Shown one piece after another: positions 45,640-54,206 of a stretch of DNA of 64,000 nucleotides (position 1 is the stretch's first letter; the number at the start of each line of letters is the position of its first letter). The DNA is from Flavobacteriaceae bacterium (GTDB lineage: Bacteria; Bacteroidota; Bacteroidia; Flavobacteriales; Flavobacteriaceae), in NCBI GenBank assembly GCA_030148025.1, contig JASBUG010000043.1, forward strand, positions 124,001-188,000, read 5' to 3'. The notes under the pieces were generated by a model. The model saw only the letters and a program-made list of their open reading frames with translations, searched no databases and was not told where the DNA came from. A program made the position numbers and the translations under genes.

Positions 45640-47052
45640 ATGAAATACTGTGTTTATATATTGAGTTTCTTCATTCTTTTCTCCTGTAATGATAATACAG
45701 AAAATAGTCTAGATGGATATTGGGAGTCTATTGGCTACGGAAATATTTTGTTTATAAAAAAAGACAGCTATACACTTTATAACAGTACCGAAATTTCCTG
45801 TACTCCTTATAAACAAGGTGATCTTTCTAAATTCAGCACAGATATTCAGATAAAAAATGACACCCTCATCACTAAAAAAGGAACAAGTCTCTATTATTAC
45901 CAACGCTTACATACCACACCAAAATTATGTAACTCAATCTTAAACGAACAGCAAAAGAACGATCCAGTATTTAATTTTGAAGTTTTTGCAAAAACTATTG
46001 AAAAACATTATGCCTTTTTTGAACTCAACCAATTGAACTGGAGTTATTTATATTCAAAATATCGTTCTAAAATTAATGCCCAAACCTCTAACGTCGAACT
46101 TTATATGGTGCTTGATGATATTTTAAATGAGATGAATGATAACCACACATATCTTGAAGCCACCGACGATGTTTATAAGCAAATTGAAAGCTTAAATCAA
46201 GATTCTGAAATTACTGAAACACTTCCAGAATATGGTGATTTTCAAATAGCCGAAATGATTGGTAATACCTTTATAGAAAAAAATCTAACGAAAGATTCTT
46301 GGCTAATGCAATGGGGAACTTTAAATGACACTATTGGATATCTTCAAATAAAATCAATGTGGTTATATGCCGATCTGAAAATACCAGAGACTTTTATAAA
46401 AGAACATGGATATGTTGATGCTTATATTGAAACTTTTAATAAAATACCTGAAAGCGATTATATTGAAAAAGAACGTAAAGGTGTTACTACATTAATGAAC
46501 ACTGTCATGAATGATCTTAAAGACACAAAACTCATGATAGTAGATGTGAGATTTAATGGTGGCGGGCAAGATGCCGTAAGCTTAGAGATTTTACGCCATT
46601 TTAATGATAGACGTAAAAAAATAGCAACCAAAAGTGCATTTTACAGTCATAATTATTCGCCAGAGGTTCCTATTTACTTAAATGCGTCTTCAAATGCATA
46701 TTTAAACCCTGTTTATCTTCTTATTTCTCAGCAAACTGGTAGCGCAGCAGAAATGTTTGCTATGGCATCATTAGAACTGCCTCATGTTACTAGAATTGGT
46801 TCGCATACTACTGGCGCCACATCTGATGCTTTAGAAAAACGGTTGCCAAATGGTTGGCTCTTTTCAATATCTAACGAAATATACAAAGACCTTAATGGTA
46901 CTATTTATGAAAATACTGGTGTACCAGCTAACTACGAATTACACTATCCTGAAGACAGACAAACGTTCTTTAGAAAAATCGCGAACAACTTAGAAGAAGA
47001 TAAACTACAAATATTAAAGACCATTGAAAATTTGCAAACTACAGATAATTAA
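45640..47052 (+). CDS. S41 family peptidase, lipoprotein
   Basis: The protein has 470 residues. A lipoprotein signal ends ILFSCN (Cys16). An N-terminal domain of about 100 residues precedes the tail-specific protease core. The core has YLQIKSMWLY, MIVDVRFNGGGQDA and QTGSAAEMFAMASLE with the catalytic Ser, followed by RIGSHTTGATSD. No PDZ domain is obvious, unlike CtpA, so it belongs to the PDZ-less group with tricorn-like or IRBP-like cores. It likely cleaves peptides or protein C-termini at the envelope. A terminator follows at 47086. Confidence 0.9.
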   Translation: MKYCVYILSFFILFSCNDNTENSLDGYWESIGYGNILFIKKDSYTLYNSTEISCTPYKQGDLSKFSTDIQIKNDTLITKKGTSLYYYQRLHTTPKLCNSILNEQQKNDPVFNFEVFAKTIEKHYAFFELNQLNWSYLYSKYRSKINAQTSNVELYMVLDDILNEMNDNHTYLEATDDVYKQIESLNQDSEITETLPEYGDFQIAEMIGNTFIEKNLTKDSWLMQWGTLNDTIGYLQIKSMWLYADLKIPETFIKEHGYVDAYIETFNKIPESDYIEKERKGVTTLMNTVMNDLKDTKLMIVDVRFNGGGQDAVSLEILRHFNDRRKKIATKSAFYSHNYSPEVPIYLNASSNAYLNPVYLLISQQTGSAAEMFAMASLELPHVTRIGSHTTGATSDALEKRLPNGWLFSISNEIYKDLNGTIYENTGVPANYELHYPEDRQTFFRKIANNLEEDKLQILKTIENLQTTDN

Positions 47053-47085
47053 ATAGTGAACTAACCAAGCAATATTTTTAAACAA

Positions 47086-47112
47086 AAAAGCCAAGATTTT
47101 GTCTTGGCTTTT
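47086..47112 (+). terminator. Terminator after the S41 protease gene
   Basis: An 11-base-pair stem AAAAGCCAAGA/TCTTGGCTTTT with a five-base loop. The hairpin and its flanks nearly repeat the one at 58038-58067. Confidence 0.88.
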
Positions 47113-47294
47113 CATTGTAGATTACATTATCCTATTTAAACCGTAATAATAAACTTTTAAAAATATTAATACTATCTATTAATGCAGCTAACTTACCTCT
47201 AACTTTTTAGATTCTTTACCCAATCATCTTTTACTTTTATCTTCTATATAAAAATGTAACAATCTATAAATTAGGAAATTACAATTAAAACTGT

Positions 47295-47302
47295 TAGCTT
47301 TA
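47295..47302 (+). promoter_or_regulatory. Candidate -7 box for the Ntox23-like gene
   Basis: TAGCTTTA is one mismatch from TAnnTTTG, 41 bases upstream of the ATG. Apart from this and the terminator above, the 291-base gap 47053-47343 shows nothing recognisable. Confidence 0.3.
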
Positions 47303-47343
47303 CGTCCTCTCTAAGAACAACGAAGTTATTCATTCAAATTAAT

Positions 47344-48339
47344 ATGCATATGAAACAATGTTGTTCAGTACTGCTGTTTGTTTTTATTAATTGTACTTCA
47401 TCTTTTTCTCAATCGGATTACTTAATAAACGATATAAGTTCTCAATTACGAGATTATAGAAAAGATGTATTACAAAACCAAAATACTGCCATAGGATATT
47501 CCTTTGGGTTTTCCTTAGACCTTGGAAAAACATATAGTAGCTCTCTAAGGTTGTTTGCAAATATAGGTTTCCTAAGAAAGATAAATAATGGTAAAGATTT
47601 TGACATATTAATTGGTGGCCAGAGTCATGTTGAATTTTTTCGAGGTGGGTTAGGCTCATCAACACAAAATTCAAATAATTCAAAAATACATATAGAAATT
47701 CGCAACAGTTTAACATCAATGATTGGTTATGCTAATGGAAATCTTCCTACAGGAAAACCTTATTTTGTTAATGTTAATTCAGATGCTAGTGCGCTATTTG
47801 ACCCGCTTGACTATTCTCTCTCAATTGGAACTATCTTTATTAACGGCATTAATCATTCAAGAAATCAAAGAATAGGAACGCTTTCGTTTTCGACTAATCA
47901 ATTTATGTTTCACTACTACAATGATGGTCCTCCTTTTGATTTCATACCACTTGGAGATGCCAAAGACAGATATTGGACAGGAGGCGGACAATTGGGCTTT
48001 TATTTTAAAAAAGATAATACTTTAATTACTGATCTCATTTTAAGATTTGATAATTACACTGGATACCAAATAAACCTATATGAAGTTGGGAGTTTATTAA
48101 AAATAGATCATCTGCCATATATCATAAAAAAAGAACAGTTCTTTAATCAAGCACGATACCAATACAAATTGGGATTAAAAAATTCCATATTTATTAGCGG
48201 CTCAATATACGAGCCCATTTATACAGATATACAAAACCTAATTCATTATCATATTTCAATTTCTCCATTCCATACTAGATCTCTTAACAGAAGATTTGCT
48301 CTAGGAGTAGATTATAATTACAAGCCGAAATTTCAATAA
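47344..48339 (+). CDS. Exported beta-rich protein resembling polymorphic toxin type 23
   Basis: The protein has 331 residues. A signal peptide (about 3-24, ending SFSQS) is followed by beta-rich sequence throughout. The region about 180-245 has QFMFHYYNDGPPFDF, LGDAKDRYWTGGGQLGFYF and a TLITDLILRFDNYTGYQ strand. From memory, this combination (YNDG-PF, then GD-x-DR-[YF]-x-T-GG) matches the Ntox23 domain annotated in Bacteroidota polymorphic toxins. I cannot verify the match. The long strand pattern also fits an outer-membrane barrel. It lies four bases before a lipoprotein gene, forming a gene pair. The toxin activity is not demonstrated by the sequence alone. Confidence 0.65.
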   Translation: MHMKQCCSVLLFVFINCTSSFSQSDYLINDISSQLRDYRKDVLQNQNTAIGYSFGFSLDLGKTYSSSLRLFANIGFLRKINNGKDFDILIGGQSHVEFFRGGLGSSTQNSNNSKIHIEIRNSLTSMIGYANGNLPTGKPYFVNVNSDASALFDPLDYSLSIGTIFINGINHSRNQRIGTLSFSTNQFMFHYYNDGPPFDFIPLGDAKDRYWTGGGQLGFYFKKDNTLITDLILRFDNYTGYQINLYEVGSLLKIDHLPYIIKKEQFFNQARYQYKLGLKNSIFISGSIYEPIYTDIQNLIHYHISISPFHTRSLNRRFALGVDYNYKPKFQ

Positions 48340-48343
48340 CATT

Positions 48344-49426
48344 ATGAAAACAAAATTCTTATATCATTGCTTCTTTATTCTTTTCATAATTATAAATTTA
48401 GGATGCTCGGATTTGTATCCAATCTATAAAAAAAATAATTTGGCTAGTACAAACTCAATCGTTAACGAAAAGTATTATACCGAATTTAATCATGAGAATT
48501 TTTATCAACTGCGTATCAAACAAGTTGAAGAATATATTCAGTTTAAAGTAGACACTAACTCAACACCTTTAATTTCCAGCACCCCTTTTAGACGCTTTAA
48601 GCAGCATACATCGCAACAAAACGATGCAACAATAAATAACCCAAAGACAATTGAAGAAACTTATATTTATCTTGACAACTTAAATCAAAAAGACAACAAA
48701 GAAATTCCTGCTTATGGTTATGCCTTCTATTTTGTCACTTTCCCTACAATAGATGGTTATAATCCAAAATTCTCTAAAACAGATAAATATTTTAATGATA
48801 ACAAAAGTTTGTATGCTAATACTTTTAGATCTGTAAACATTGGTTATTGGGTAAGAAATGTTTCGAATAAAGACTCCATTGAGCTGCTATTGCTTTTTAA
48901 AAGATCTAAAAACGAAATATTTGCTCTTAATGGTAGAGTCTATAATAATGCATTGCGATTAGATTCCATATCTCACCCTGAAAAGTTTATGAAAAAAATA
49001 AATGGGATAGATCATTCCTTATATATAAGAAATTATATAAACCATACTAAAGCTTATAACATGAGACCTCAAGCAGCTACACCAGAATTACTAGAGGAAT
49101 TTTATGAAACCGCAAAACGAAAGATAGCGTTTATGCCTCTCAAAAATGTTTTTGACTTAGATGATGGCAATGAATTACTTTTTTTTCAGGTGCCTGACAG
49201 CAAAAAATTCATCCTTGAAAGTAAAGAAGACAGGTCTGAAGGACATATAGATAAAAGAAAAAAACTAGACATTAATGCATTTATCATTGGCCAAGATTCC
49301 AAAAAAACTGTTCTTCTTCGAAAGGCATTACCTCGATTCTACATTAGTACACAACATGAGGGCAAAAAACATATTTACGTTTTTAAACGAAAAAACACAT
49401 CTTCGTACAACAAGTCTATCTTTTAG
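48344..49426 (+). CDS. Lipoprotein of unknown function, paired with the Ntox23-like gene
   Basis: The protein has 360 residues. The lipoprotein signal ends INLGCS (Cys about 21). The mature part is charged and aromatic, with no recognisable catalytic motif. Segments such as AYGYAFYFVTFPTIDGYN and NIGYWVRNVSNKDSIELL suggest beta structure. It begins four bases after the Ntox23-like gene and must be co-transcribed with it. If the partner is a toxin, this could be its surface immunity protein or carrier; that is speculation from position only. Confidence 0.7.
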   Translation: MKTKFLYHCFFILFIIINLGCSDLYPIYKKNNLASTNSIVNEKYYTEFNHENFYQLRIKQVEEYIQFKVDTNSTPLISSTPFRRFKQHTSQQNDATINNPKTIEETYIYLDNLNQKDNKEIPAYGYAFYFVTFPTIDGYNPKFSKTDKYFNDNKSLYANTFRSVNIGYWVRNVSNKDSIELLLLFKRSKNEIFALNGRVYNNALRLDSISHPEKFMKKINGIDHSLYIRNYINHTKAYNMRPQAATPELLEEFYETAKRKIAFMPLKNVFDLDDGNELLFFQVPDSKKFILESKEDRSEGHIDKRKKLDINAFIIGQDSKKTVLLRKALPRFYISTQHEGKKHIYVFKRKNTSSYNKSIF

Positions 49427-49461
49427 GTTAAATATTTTTTAATAGAAATAGCACAATAGTT

Positions 49462-49809
49462 TTAATGCTGATAACACCTACCATTAGCGCTTTTCGTTTT
49501 ACGTTTACACCGCTTCCCAGATTTTGTTCTTCCTGTACATTGTGTTGCTGTACTTTTAGTTGTAGTGGTTGATCGGGTAGAATTATTATTAACTGTTACT
49601 TTTTTTACAGGTTTACATACTTTGCAGGCTTCATAACCAGTATTAACAGCATCTTTTAACTTTATTTCTTTTTTAGACTGTTTAAGATATCTGCAATTAC
49701 TTTTATGGTATTTTTCTCCAGTTTTGGTAACATATACTTTTTGAGCATGTATATTAACAACGAAAAATGTAATTACTATTATTAAGATATGATGCTTTAA
49801 TAATTTCAT
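49462..49809 (-). CDS. Exported DUF5763-like zinc-knuckle protein
   Basis: The protein has 115 residues. A signal peptide (about 1-22, ending NIHAQ) leads to two Cys-rich modules. The first (about 25-66) is KYHKSNCRYLKQS and GYEACKVCKP, an Ada-like or nuclease-tail Cys pattern. A Thr/Ser-rich linker joins it to the second, CTGRTKSGKRCKRKTKS then GRCYQH, which matches the DUF5763 C-x-G-x-T-K-x-G-x-x-C motif. It is probably metal-binding and very basic. It is the last gene of the nine-gene minus-strand cluster, 22 bases after the channel gene. Confidence 0.8.
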   Translation of the reverse strand: MKLLKHHILIIVITFFVVNIHAQKVYVTKTGEKYHKSNCRYLKQSKKEIKLKDAVNTGYEACKVCKPVKKVTVNNNSTRSTTTTKSTATQCTGRTKSGKRCKRKTKSANGRCYQH

Positions 49810-49831
49810 AGGTATTTTTAGTTAAATGTCT

Positions 49832-50644
49832 CTAATGATTTGTTTGTTTTTTACAATTCGGACAGCTGATAATATCTTTACTTTTCTTAATTTGACTAAT
49901 AAAAGAAGAGCTTATTATCCCTGTTGGTAATGCTACTATTCCTATTCCAATTATTGCTATAATACCACTTAATATTTTTCCTAATGGGGTTATTGGATAA
50001 ACATCACCGTATCCTACAGTAGTTAAAGTTGCAACCGCCCACCAAAAAGAATGACCAATACTTTTAAACTTTTCAGGCTGATACTCGTTTTCAACAAAAT
50101 ACATTAAAGTGGAAGAAAACAATAACAAAATAAAAGTCATGAAAATTGTTATTATTAAATCTGATCGCGTGTCTTTATAAACATGATATATGGTCTTTAA
50201 GGATTTAGAATATCTAGTAAGTTTTAAAACTCTCAAAAGCCTTAATAGTCTTAATATTCGAATAATTCTTAGATCAAATTTGAAAATATAAGGCAAATAA
50301 AAAGGGATAATAGCTAATAGGTCAATTATTCCTAATTTCGAAAAAGAGAACTTTATTCTTTTTTGAATTGTGCTTCCAACATATTTAGGATCTAAGTCAG
50401 AAGCCCATAGTCTAAGTAAATATTCAAGAGTGAAAATAGTAATCGATGAATATTCAATTATTTTAAATAAGAAACCAAATGAGCTGTTAATTTCATGATA
50501 AGATTCAAGTATTATAGATATAATATTAATGATTATTATTCCATATATAATTTTTGCAACAATTATATTACTGTTTAGTATTGAAAAAACGTTTTGTTTG
50601 AAAATATGATATTTAGTTCTACTATTCTTTTTATTTACAATCAT
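49832..50644 (-). CDS. Voltage-gated-type potassium channel
   Basis: The protein has 270 residues with six membrane helices. S4 carries regularly spaced arginines (RIIRILRLLRLLRVLKL near residue 125). The pore helix and selectivity filter are ATLTTVGYGDVYP near residue 210, diagnostic for K+ selectivity. After S6 the C-terminus ends with SCPNCKKQTNH, a CxxC that could bind metal. Its gene lies eight bases after a VWA-like lipoprotein gene in a tight cluster. A channel inside such a cluster is unusual and suggests control of membrane potential as part of the system. Confidence 0.92.
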   Translation of the reverse strand: MIVNKKNSRTKYHIFKQNVFSILNSNIIVAKIIYGIIIINIISIILESYHEINSSFGFLFKIIEYSSITIFTLEYLLRLWASDLDPKYVGSTIQKRIKFSFSKLGIIDLLAIIPFYLPYIFKFDLRIIRILRLLRLLRVLKLTRYSKSLKTIYHVYKDTRSDLIITIFMTFILLLFSSTLMYFVENEYQPEKFKSIGHSFWWAVATLTTVGYGDVYPITPLGKILSGIIAIIGIGIVALPTGIISSSFISQIKKSKDIISCPNCKKQTNH

Positions 50645-50652
50645 ATTAATGA

Positions 50653-51570
50653 TTATTCATTAAGGATATGTTCTCGAATAATTTCATTCATATTGGCAGG
50701 AAGTAAAGCTGTTTTGATTTCATAGTTTTTAACATTCATTTTTTTTAACCAATTACTCCAATACTCAATTATAACATCTTGTTCATAAGGGTTTTTGGGG
50801 TCTGGATTAACCCCAAGAACCATGATTTCTAAATCTTTCAGATCATTTTGAGTACTCAAGAAACCATATTTTTTTGATTGAATTTTTTCCTTCCAATCTG
50901 ATTTAGTTAGTTTAAACCTTCTAATATCCTGAGGTCTCAAATATGAAGTCAAATTTCCTTCTTTAATAATTGATTCTTTATGATACAAATAACCATCTGT
51001 TAAAACAATTAATATGTTTCTGTGATTTTCTTCAATACAAAAATCTCTAACATTTGATTTGAAGAAACCCCAAATATTTGACCCTACATAATTATTATCC
51101 TTAATAGCCGAGTGATATATCTGTCTGCTTATACTATCATAAAGATTTGAGGTGTTTTCGATATAACTTTTTTTAGCATTGTCTTTGGTAAATGTCAAAT
51201 TTAGAGACATTATTTTTTCATTTATGCTTTTGTCAGCTGGTTCAGGATCAATATATAGTTGAATATGGTCATTTATTTTTATACTTCTTTTATTTCTTAA
51301 ATGAAACTCAAAACTTTCAACAATAGAATGTATATACCCTAAATCTCTTTCAAAGTATTCCATAGCTGAATTGGGATACTTTTCAGGATTGATCCTATCT
51401 GACAGATCAAGTAAAATACTAATGTTTAAATTAGGTCTTTTGGACGACAGTTTAACTACATTATGCGTAGATACTTCTTCTATAATAGTTGTTTCTTCTT
51501 TTTTATCTTCTTTACAAGAAAATAGAATTATTAATACTAGAAGTGATAGGCTTTGTTTCATCATATTCAA
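50653..51570 (-). CDS. VWA-like lipoprotein
   Basis: The protein has 305 residues with a lipoprotein signal (LIILFSCKE, Cys about 19). The mature domain starts with NISILLDLSDRI, where D-x-S-D fits a MIDAS-like metal site, and later has NILIVLTDGYLYHKES, the usual late VWA strand with an Asp. The middle contains LYIDPEP and YVGSNIWGFF. The typical MIDAS Thr is not obvious, so this is a divergent VWA. It overlaps the upstream gene by four bases (ATGA). It is anchored in the envelope and could be a metal- or peptide-binding sensor. Confidence 0.75.
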   Translation of the reverse strand: MNMMKQSLSLLVLIILFSCKEDKKEETTIIEEVSTHNVVKLSSKRPNLNISILLDLSDRINPEKYPNSAMEYFERDLGYIHSIVESFEFHLRNKRSIKINDHIQLYIDPEPADKSINEKIMSLNLTFTKDNAKKSYIENTSNLYDSISRQIYHSAIKDNNYVGSNIWGFFKSNVRDFCIEENHRNILIVLTDGYLYHKESIIKEGNLTSYLRPQDIRRFKLTKSDWKEKIQSKKYGFLSTQNDLKDLEIMVLGVNPDPKNPYEQDVIIEYWSNWLKKMNVKNYEIKTALLPANMNEIIREHILNE

Positions 51571-52829
51571 TTTACTAGTTTATATAACCGTCCTTCGTAA
51601 TCCTCGTTGTCTATACTGTGCTTTTGAAGATGCTTCAACTCTTCTTCTTGACATTTAGATAATATTTCTTCTCGCCGTTTGAGAGAATCAAAATTATCTG
51701 CAACAGCTAAAAACCATCCTTTTACATATTCTGTATGAAATGTTAAATAGTGCTTATTAGAAAAAACAAATCCATCGATAGTACGTTGAAGGTCATTTAT
51801 TTTTCCCTCGATCCCTGAAATCTCTTCTTTAATAGGATTGGTTTTCTGTAATAGTTTGGAAATATTAATCTCATAATTCTTTATATCTTCGGTTTTAGAT
51901 TTTATAAAAGATTTTATCTTATCGAAATTATCATACTCCTTCATAATAAAATCAAAGACTAATCCCCAAATTATATATACAATGAATCCAGCAAAAATTA
52001 TCCCCCAAAATTCTGCTGATGAGAAAGCAATCTTTAAATCAAAAATTGGTGAATCCGGAGTTTTTTGAATTTCATAAATTTTCTTTTCTATTTGATAAGC
52101 TAAGATGGCATCAAAGATAAATGTTACAACAAACAGTACTCCAATTTTCAGATAAGACATCCAGTTCTTGTGTTTTTGAAACATATGAATTAAATAACCT
52201 AACCCCATGAAAGCAAATGGAATTGTTGCAATAAAAACACCTTCTAGCCACCCATCCTCAATTGCTTTACTAAGAGCTTTCCCATCAAAAATTGCGGAGG
52301 TTAATTCATCTGTATCAAAGTTTTTGAAAAAAGCTGAGAAAGATGCTGACATATAAAAAACTAACAAATAAAAAGTAATTGGGATCAAGACAATTAATCC
52401 TAAATAAAACTGTGCTTTTGGCTTCTTGTCTACAATAAGGCCGTATTTTTCAGGATCTCTTTTAACTTCAACCATATCGTTTTTAAACTCTAATATTTTT
52501 TCTTCTGACGTTTTAATAGATTCTTCTAATAGACCTAATGCAGTTTTTCTCTTCTTTAATTCAATTAAATATTTACCTTTTTCAGCTACATAAGGTGCTT
52601 TTAATTCCTTTTGAAGTTTTTCATTTTCACGACATTTTCCTTTGTAATCCATATAGACATCTTCAAGACATGCTTTGAATATTCTATGATCTCCTTCTGC
52701 TTGTTTAGAAGAACCATATCCGCTTTCAAAAAAAGTTAATTTAACTTTTTCATCATTCTTCTCTGGCTCTATATATCCATTCTGTTTCTCCTTTTGTTTT
52801 ACCTTAAATATTTTTTTTAAAGGACTCAT
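51567..52829 (-). CDS. Four-TM membrane protein with flanking coiled coils
   Basis: The protein has 420 residues. Residues about 30-130 are a charged helical coiled coil. Membrane helices follow near 137-160, 197-217, 226-246 and 270-296 (YLGLIVLIPITFYLLVFY, FIATIPFAFMGLGYLIHMF, LFVVTFIFDAIL, FAGFIVYIIWGLVF). The last 120 residues are again coiled coil. No known family is recognised; the TM plus coiled-coil layout resembles scaffold or motor proteins. It lies between the TerB-like gene (two-base gap) and the VWA-like gene (four-base overlap), so it is part of a coupled unit. Confidence 0.75.
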   Translation of the reverse strand: MSPLKKIFKVKQKEKQNGYIEPEKNDEKVKLTFFESGYGSSKQAEGDHRIFKACLEDVYMDYKGKCRENEKLQKELKAPYVAEKGKYLIELKKRKTALGLLEESIKTSEEKILEFKNDMVEVKRDPEKYGLIVDKKPKAQFYLGLIVLIPITFYLLVFYMSASFSAFFKNFDTDELTSAIFDGKALSKAIEDGWLEGVFIATIPFAFMGLGYLIHMFQKHKNWMSYLKIGVLFVVTFIFDAILAYQIEKKIYEIQKTPDSPIFDLKIAFSSAEFWGIIFAGFIVYIIWGLVFDFIMKEYDNFDKIKSFIKSKTEDIKNYEINISKLLQKTNPIKEEISGIEGKINDLQRTIDGFVFSNKHYLTFHTEYVKGWFLAVADNFDSLKRREEILSKCQEEELKHLQKHSIDNEDYEGRLYKLVN

Positions 52830-52831
52830 AA

Positions 52832-53224
52832 TTATTCGTTTATTAATTTAAATAATTGTTCTTTAGGTAATTTGTTTTTAGAGTGCTCTAACAAAAATTC
52901 TGTAAGTTCCTCAATATTCTCTTCATAAAAACCAAACTTCAAACAGTATTTTCTTAAGGTGTTTTTTTCATCTTCAGTTACAATGTTGTCAGCCCAAATC
53001 ATAGTAGCTAAATCATATAAGTACTCAATTTTTTCTTCTAATGTTTCAGGTATTTTAGTTTCATGAGAAGGTTGTAGTAATAAAGAATTTAATTGTTCTT
53101 TTGTAATACCTCTTTCTTCTGCGAACTTGTAAAGCATTTGAATTTCGAGTACATCAAAATTATCATCAGAGAATGCTATTTGATACAATCTTAAAAAATG
53201 ACTTTTTAATTCTGTTGTTATCAT
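52832..53224 (-). CDS. TerB-like protein
   Basis: The protein has 130 all-helical, acidic residues. The repeat of FSDDNFDVLEIQMLYKFAEE near the start and MIWADNIVTEDEKNTLRKYC later is typical of TerB/TerB-like domains, which bind divalent metals through paired Asp/Glu. TerB family members occur in tellurite-resistance and in many phage-defence and stress gene neighbourhoods. It lies two bases before the four-TM gene and six bases after the excalibur gene. It is likely soluble and may be the sensor of the cluster. Confidence 0.8.
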   Translation of the reverse strand: MITTELKSHFLRLYQIAFSDDNFDVLEIQMLYKFAEERGITKEQLNSLLLQPSHETKIPETLEEKIEYLYDLATMIWADNIVTEDEKNTLRKYCLKFGFYEENIEELTEFLLEHSKNKLPKEQLFKLINE

Positions 53225-53230
53225 ATTTGT

Positions 53231-53536
53231 TTAATTTGGAAGGTTTTCGCAAGCAATTCCATCATTGTCTGCGTCTAAATTTTCATAACAACTATTATCA
53301 CTATTAAATACTGCTTGAGCTTCAGATTGAGTTGAGAAGTCTGAGCATTTTTTACTAATGCAATCTGATTCATCTGAACAAGAGATATTAATAGACAAAA
53401 TAAAAAGCCAAAGAATGAGTGACAAGCAACCACCTTTCTTATTTTTCATTGAGTATTTTAACTTCTTTCTTGAGTTAACATAATGGCCTTGAACGTAAGT
53501 GCCATCTTTTTTGTAATAACCTCTTCTATAACCCAT
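53231..53536 (-). CDS. Excalibur calcium-binding-domain protein
   Basis: The protein has 101 residues. A basic N-terminus ([19 protein letters not shown]) is followed by one membrane helix or uncleaved signal (about 36-52, [16 protein letters not shown]). The C-terminal 45 residues are an excalibur domain: [14 protein letters not shown] then [15 protein letters not shown], with the conserved D-x-D-x-D-G-x-A-C-E Ca2+ loop. The Cys of CSDFST and of the loop would form the usual disulphide. The domain probably faces outward. It lies five bases from the DUF4236 gene upstream. Confidence 0.85.
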   Translation of the reverse strand: MGYRRGYYKKDGTYVQGHYVNSRKKLKYSMKNKKGGCLSLILWLFILSINISCSDESDCISKKCSDFSTQSEAQAVFNSDNSCYENLDADNDGIACENLPN

Positions 53537-53540
53537 TTGT

Positions 53541-53789
53541 TTATATTTTAAGCATTAATGAAAAAAGAGTAAAACTGAAAAAGAGACCTATTGTAACTAA
53601 GCAGCCGCTCTTTGATGATTTTGAAAATGTTTTTCTATATGTTAATCCAGGAATTCCAGTTCTAACTGAATATCCTTTAGAACTTACTGATCCTCTTTTT
53701 GTTCTATAACTTGGTGATATTCCAGACTTACTTATATTAAGCCCAAAACCTTTTCCTAGTTTAACTCGTTTCTGATATCTGAAGCCCAT
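53541..53789 (-). CDS. DUF4236 family protein
   Basis: The protein has 82 residues. The first 50 match the DUF4236 signature: [20 protein letters not shown] followed by [19 protein letters not shown] and [12 protein letters not shown]-terminal membrane helix (about 63-80) follows. The family is widespread and uncharacterised. It is the third gene of the nine-gene cluster. Confidence 0.85.
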   Translation of the reverse strand: MGFRYQKRVKLGKGFGLNISKSGISPSYRTKRGSVSSKGYSVRTGIPGLTYRKTFSKSSKSGCLVTIGLFFSFTLFSLMLKI

Positions 53790-53805
53790 ACTTATTTGTT
53801 TTTCT

Positions 53806-53943
53806 TTATTTAGGGGGTTTCCTTCTATGTGGTTTCACAGGGACTGGCTTTGGACCTGGTTTAGGCTTATTTGGGTTAGGTCTAGGTGTTGGAGAAGGTT
53901 TTGATCTCCTATGTGGTCTTACTGGTACAGTTTTCTTTGCCAT
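53806..53943 (-). CDS. Small Pro/Arg/Lys-rich protein, 45 residues
   Basis: This small gene encodes 45 residues beginning MAKKTVPVRPHRRSKPSP and continuing with alternating Pro and basic residues to KPPK. There are no acidic residues. It sits 16 bases before DUF4236 and 17 bases after the next small gene, in line with the cluster's spacing, which supports expression. The basic, proline-rich nature suggests nucleic-acid or surface binding; no family is recognised. Confidence 0.6.
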   Translation of the reverse strand: MAKKTVPVRPHRRSKPSPTPRPNPNKPKPGPKPVPVKPHRRKPPK

Positions 53944-53960
53944 AGCTAAATAAATTTAAA

Positions 53961-54107
53961 TTATAGTCTTAAGCAATGACTACATAATGGTTTTCCTCCT
54001 GTGCCGCTTCTCCTATTTTCTCTTTCAATGTTATTACCTTCTGTACATTTCGTATTATTATGATGTACACTTGAATTAATACTGTGAAATGGTGCTGTTT
54101 TTGCCAT
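53961..54107 (-). CDS. Small Cys/His protein, 48 residues
   Basis: The gene encodes 48 residues beginning MAKTAPFHSINSSVHHN. The pattern is C-x(20)-C-x(2)-C (Cys21, Cys42, Cys45) with His15, His16 and His44 nearby, ending GTGGKPLCSHCLRL. Together these residues could hold one Zn2+. Both this and the following small gene start with MAK. It is the first gene of the nine-gene cluster. Confidence 0.62.
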   Translation of the reverse strand: MAKTAPFHSINSSVHHNNTKCTEGNNIERENRRSGTGGKPLCSHCLRL

Positions 54108-54165
54108 AATCAAATAATTTTAAGTTTAACAAGTCAAACATAAAACTGTTATAATTCAATCCCTT

Positions 54166-54177
54166 GTGGAAATCCAC
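54166..54177. promoter_or_regulatory. Palindrome GTGGA-AA-TCCAC upstream of the nine-gene cluster
   Basis: A perfect 12-base inverted repeat lies 59 bases before the first small gene and 29 bases after the LuxR regulator stop. It could be an operator or a small hairpin. No T run follows, so it is not a typical terminator. Confidence 0.4.
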
Positions 54178-54206
54178 GAAAGCAAAAAATAATTGGAAAG
54201 AAATAA

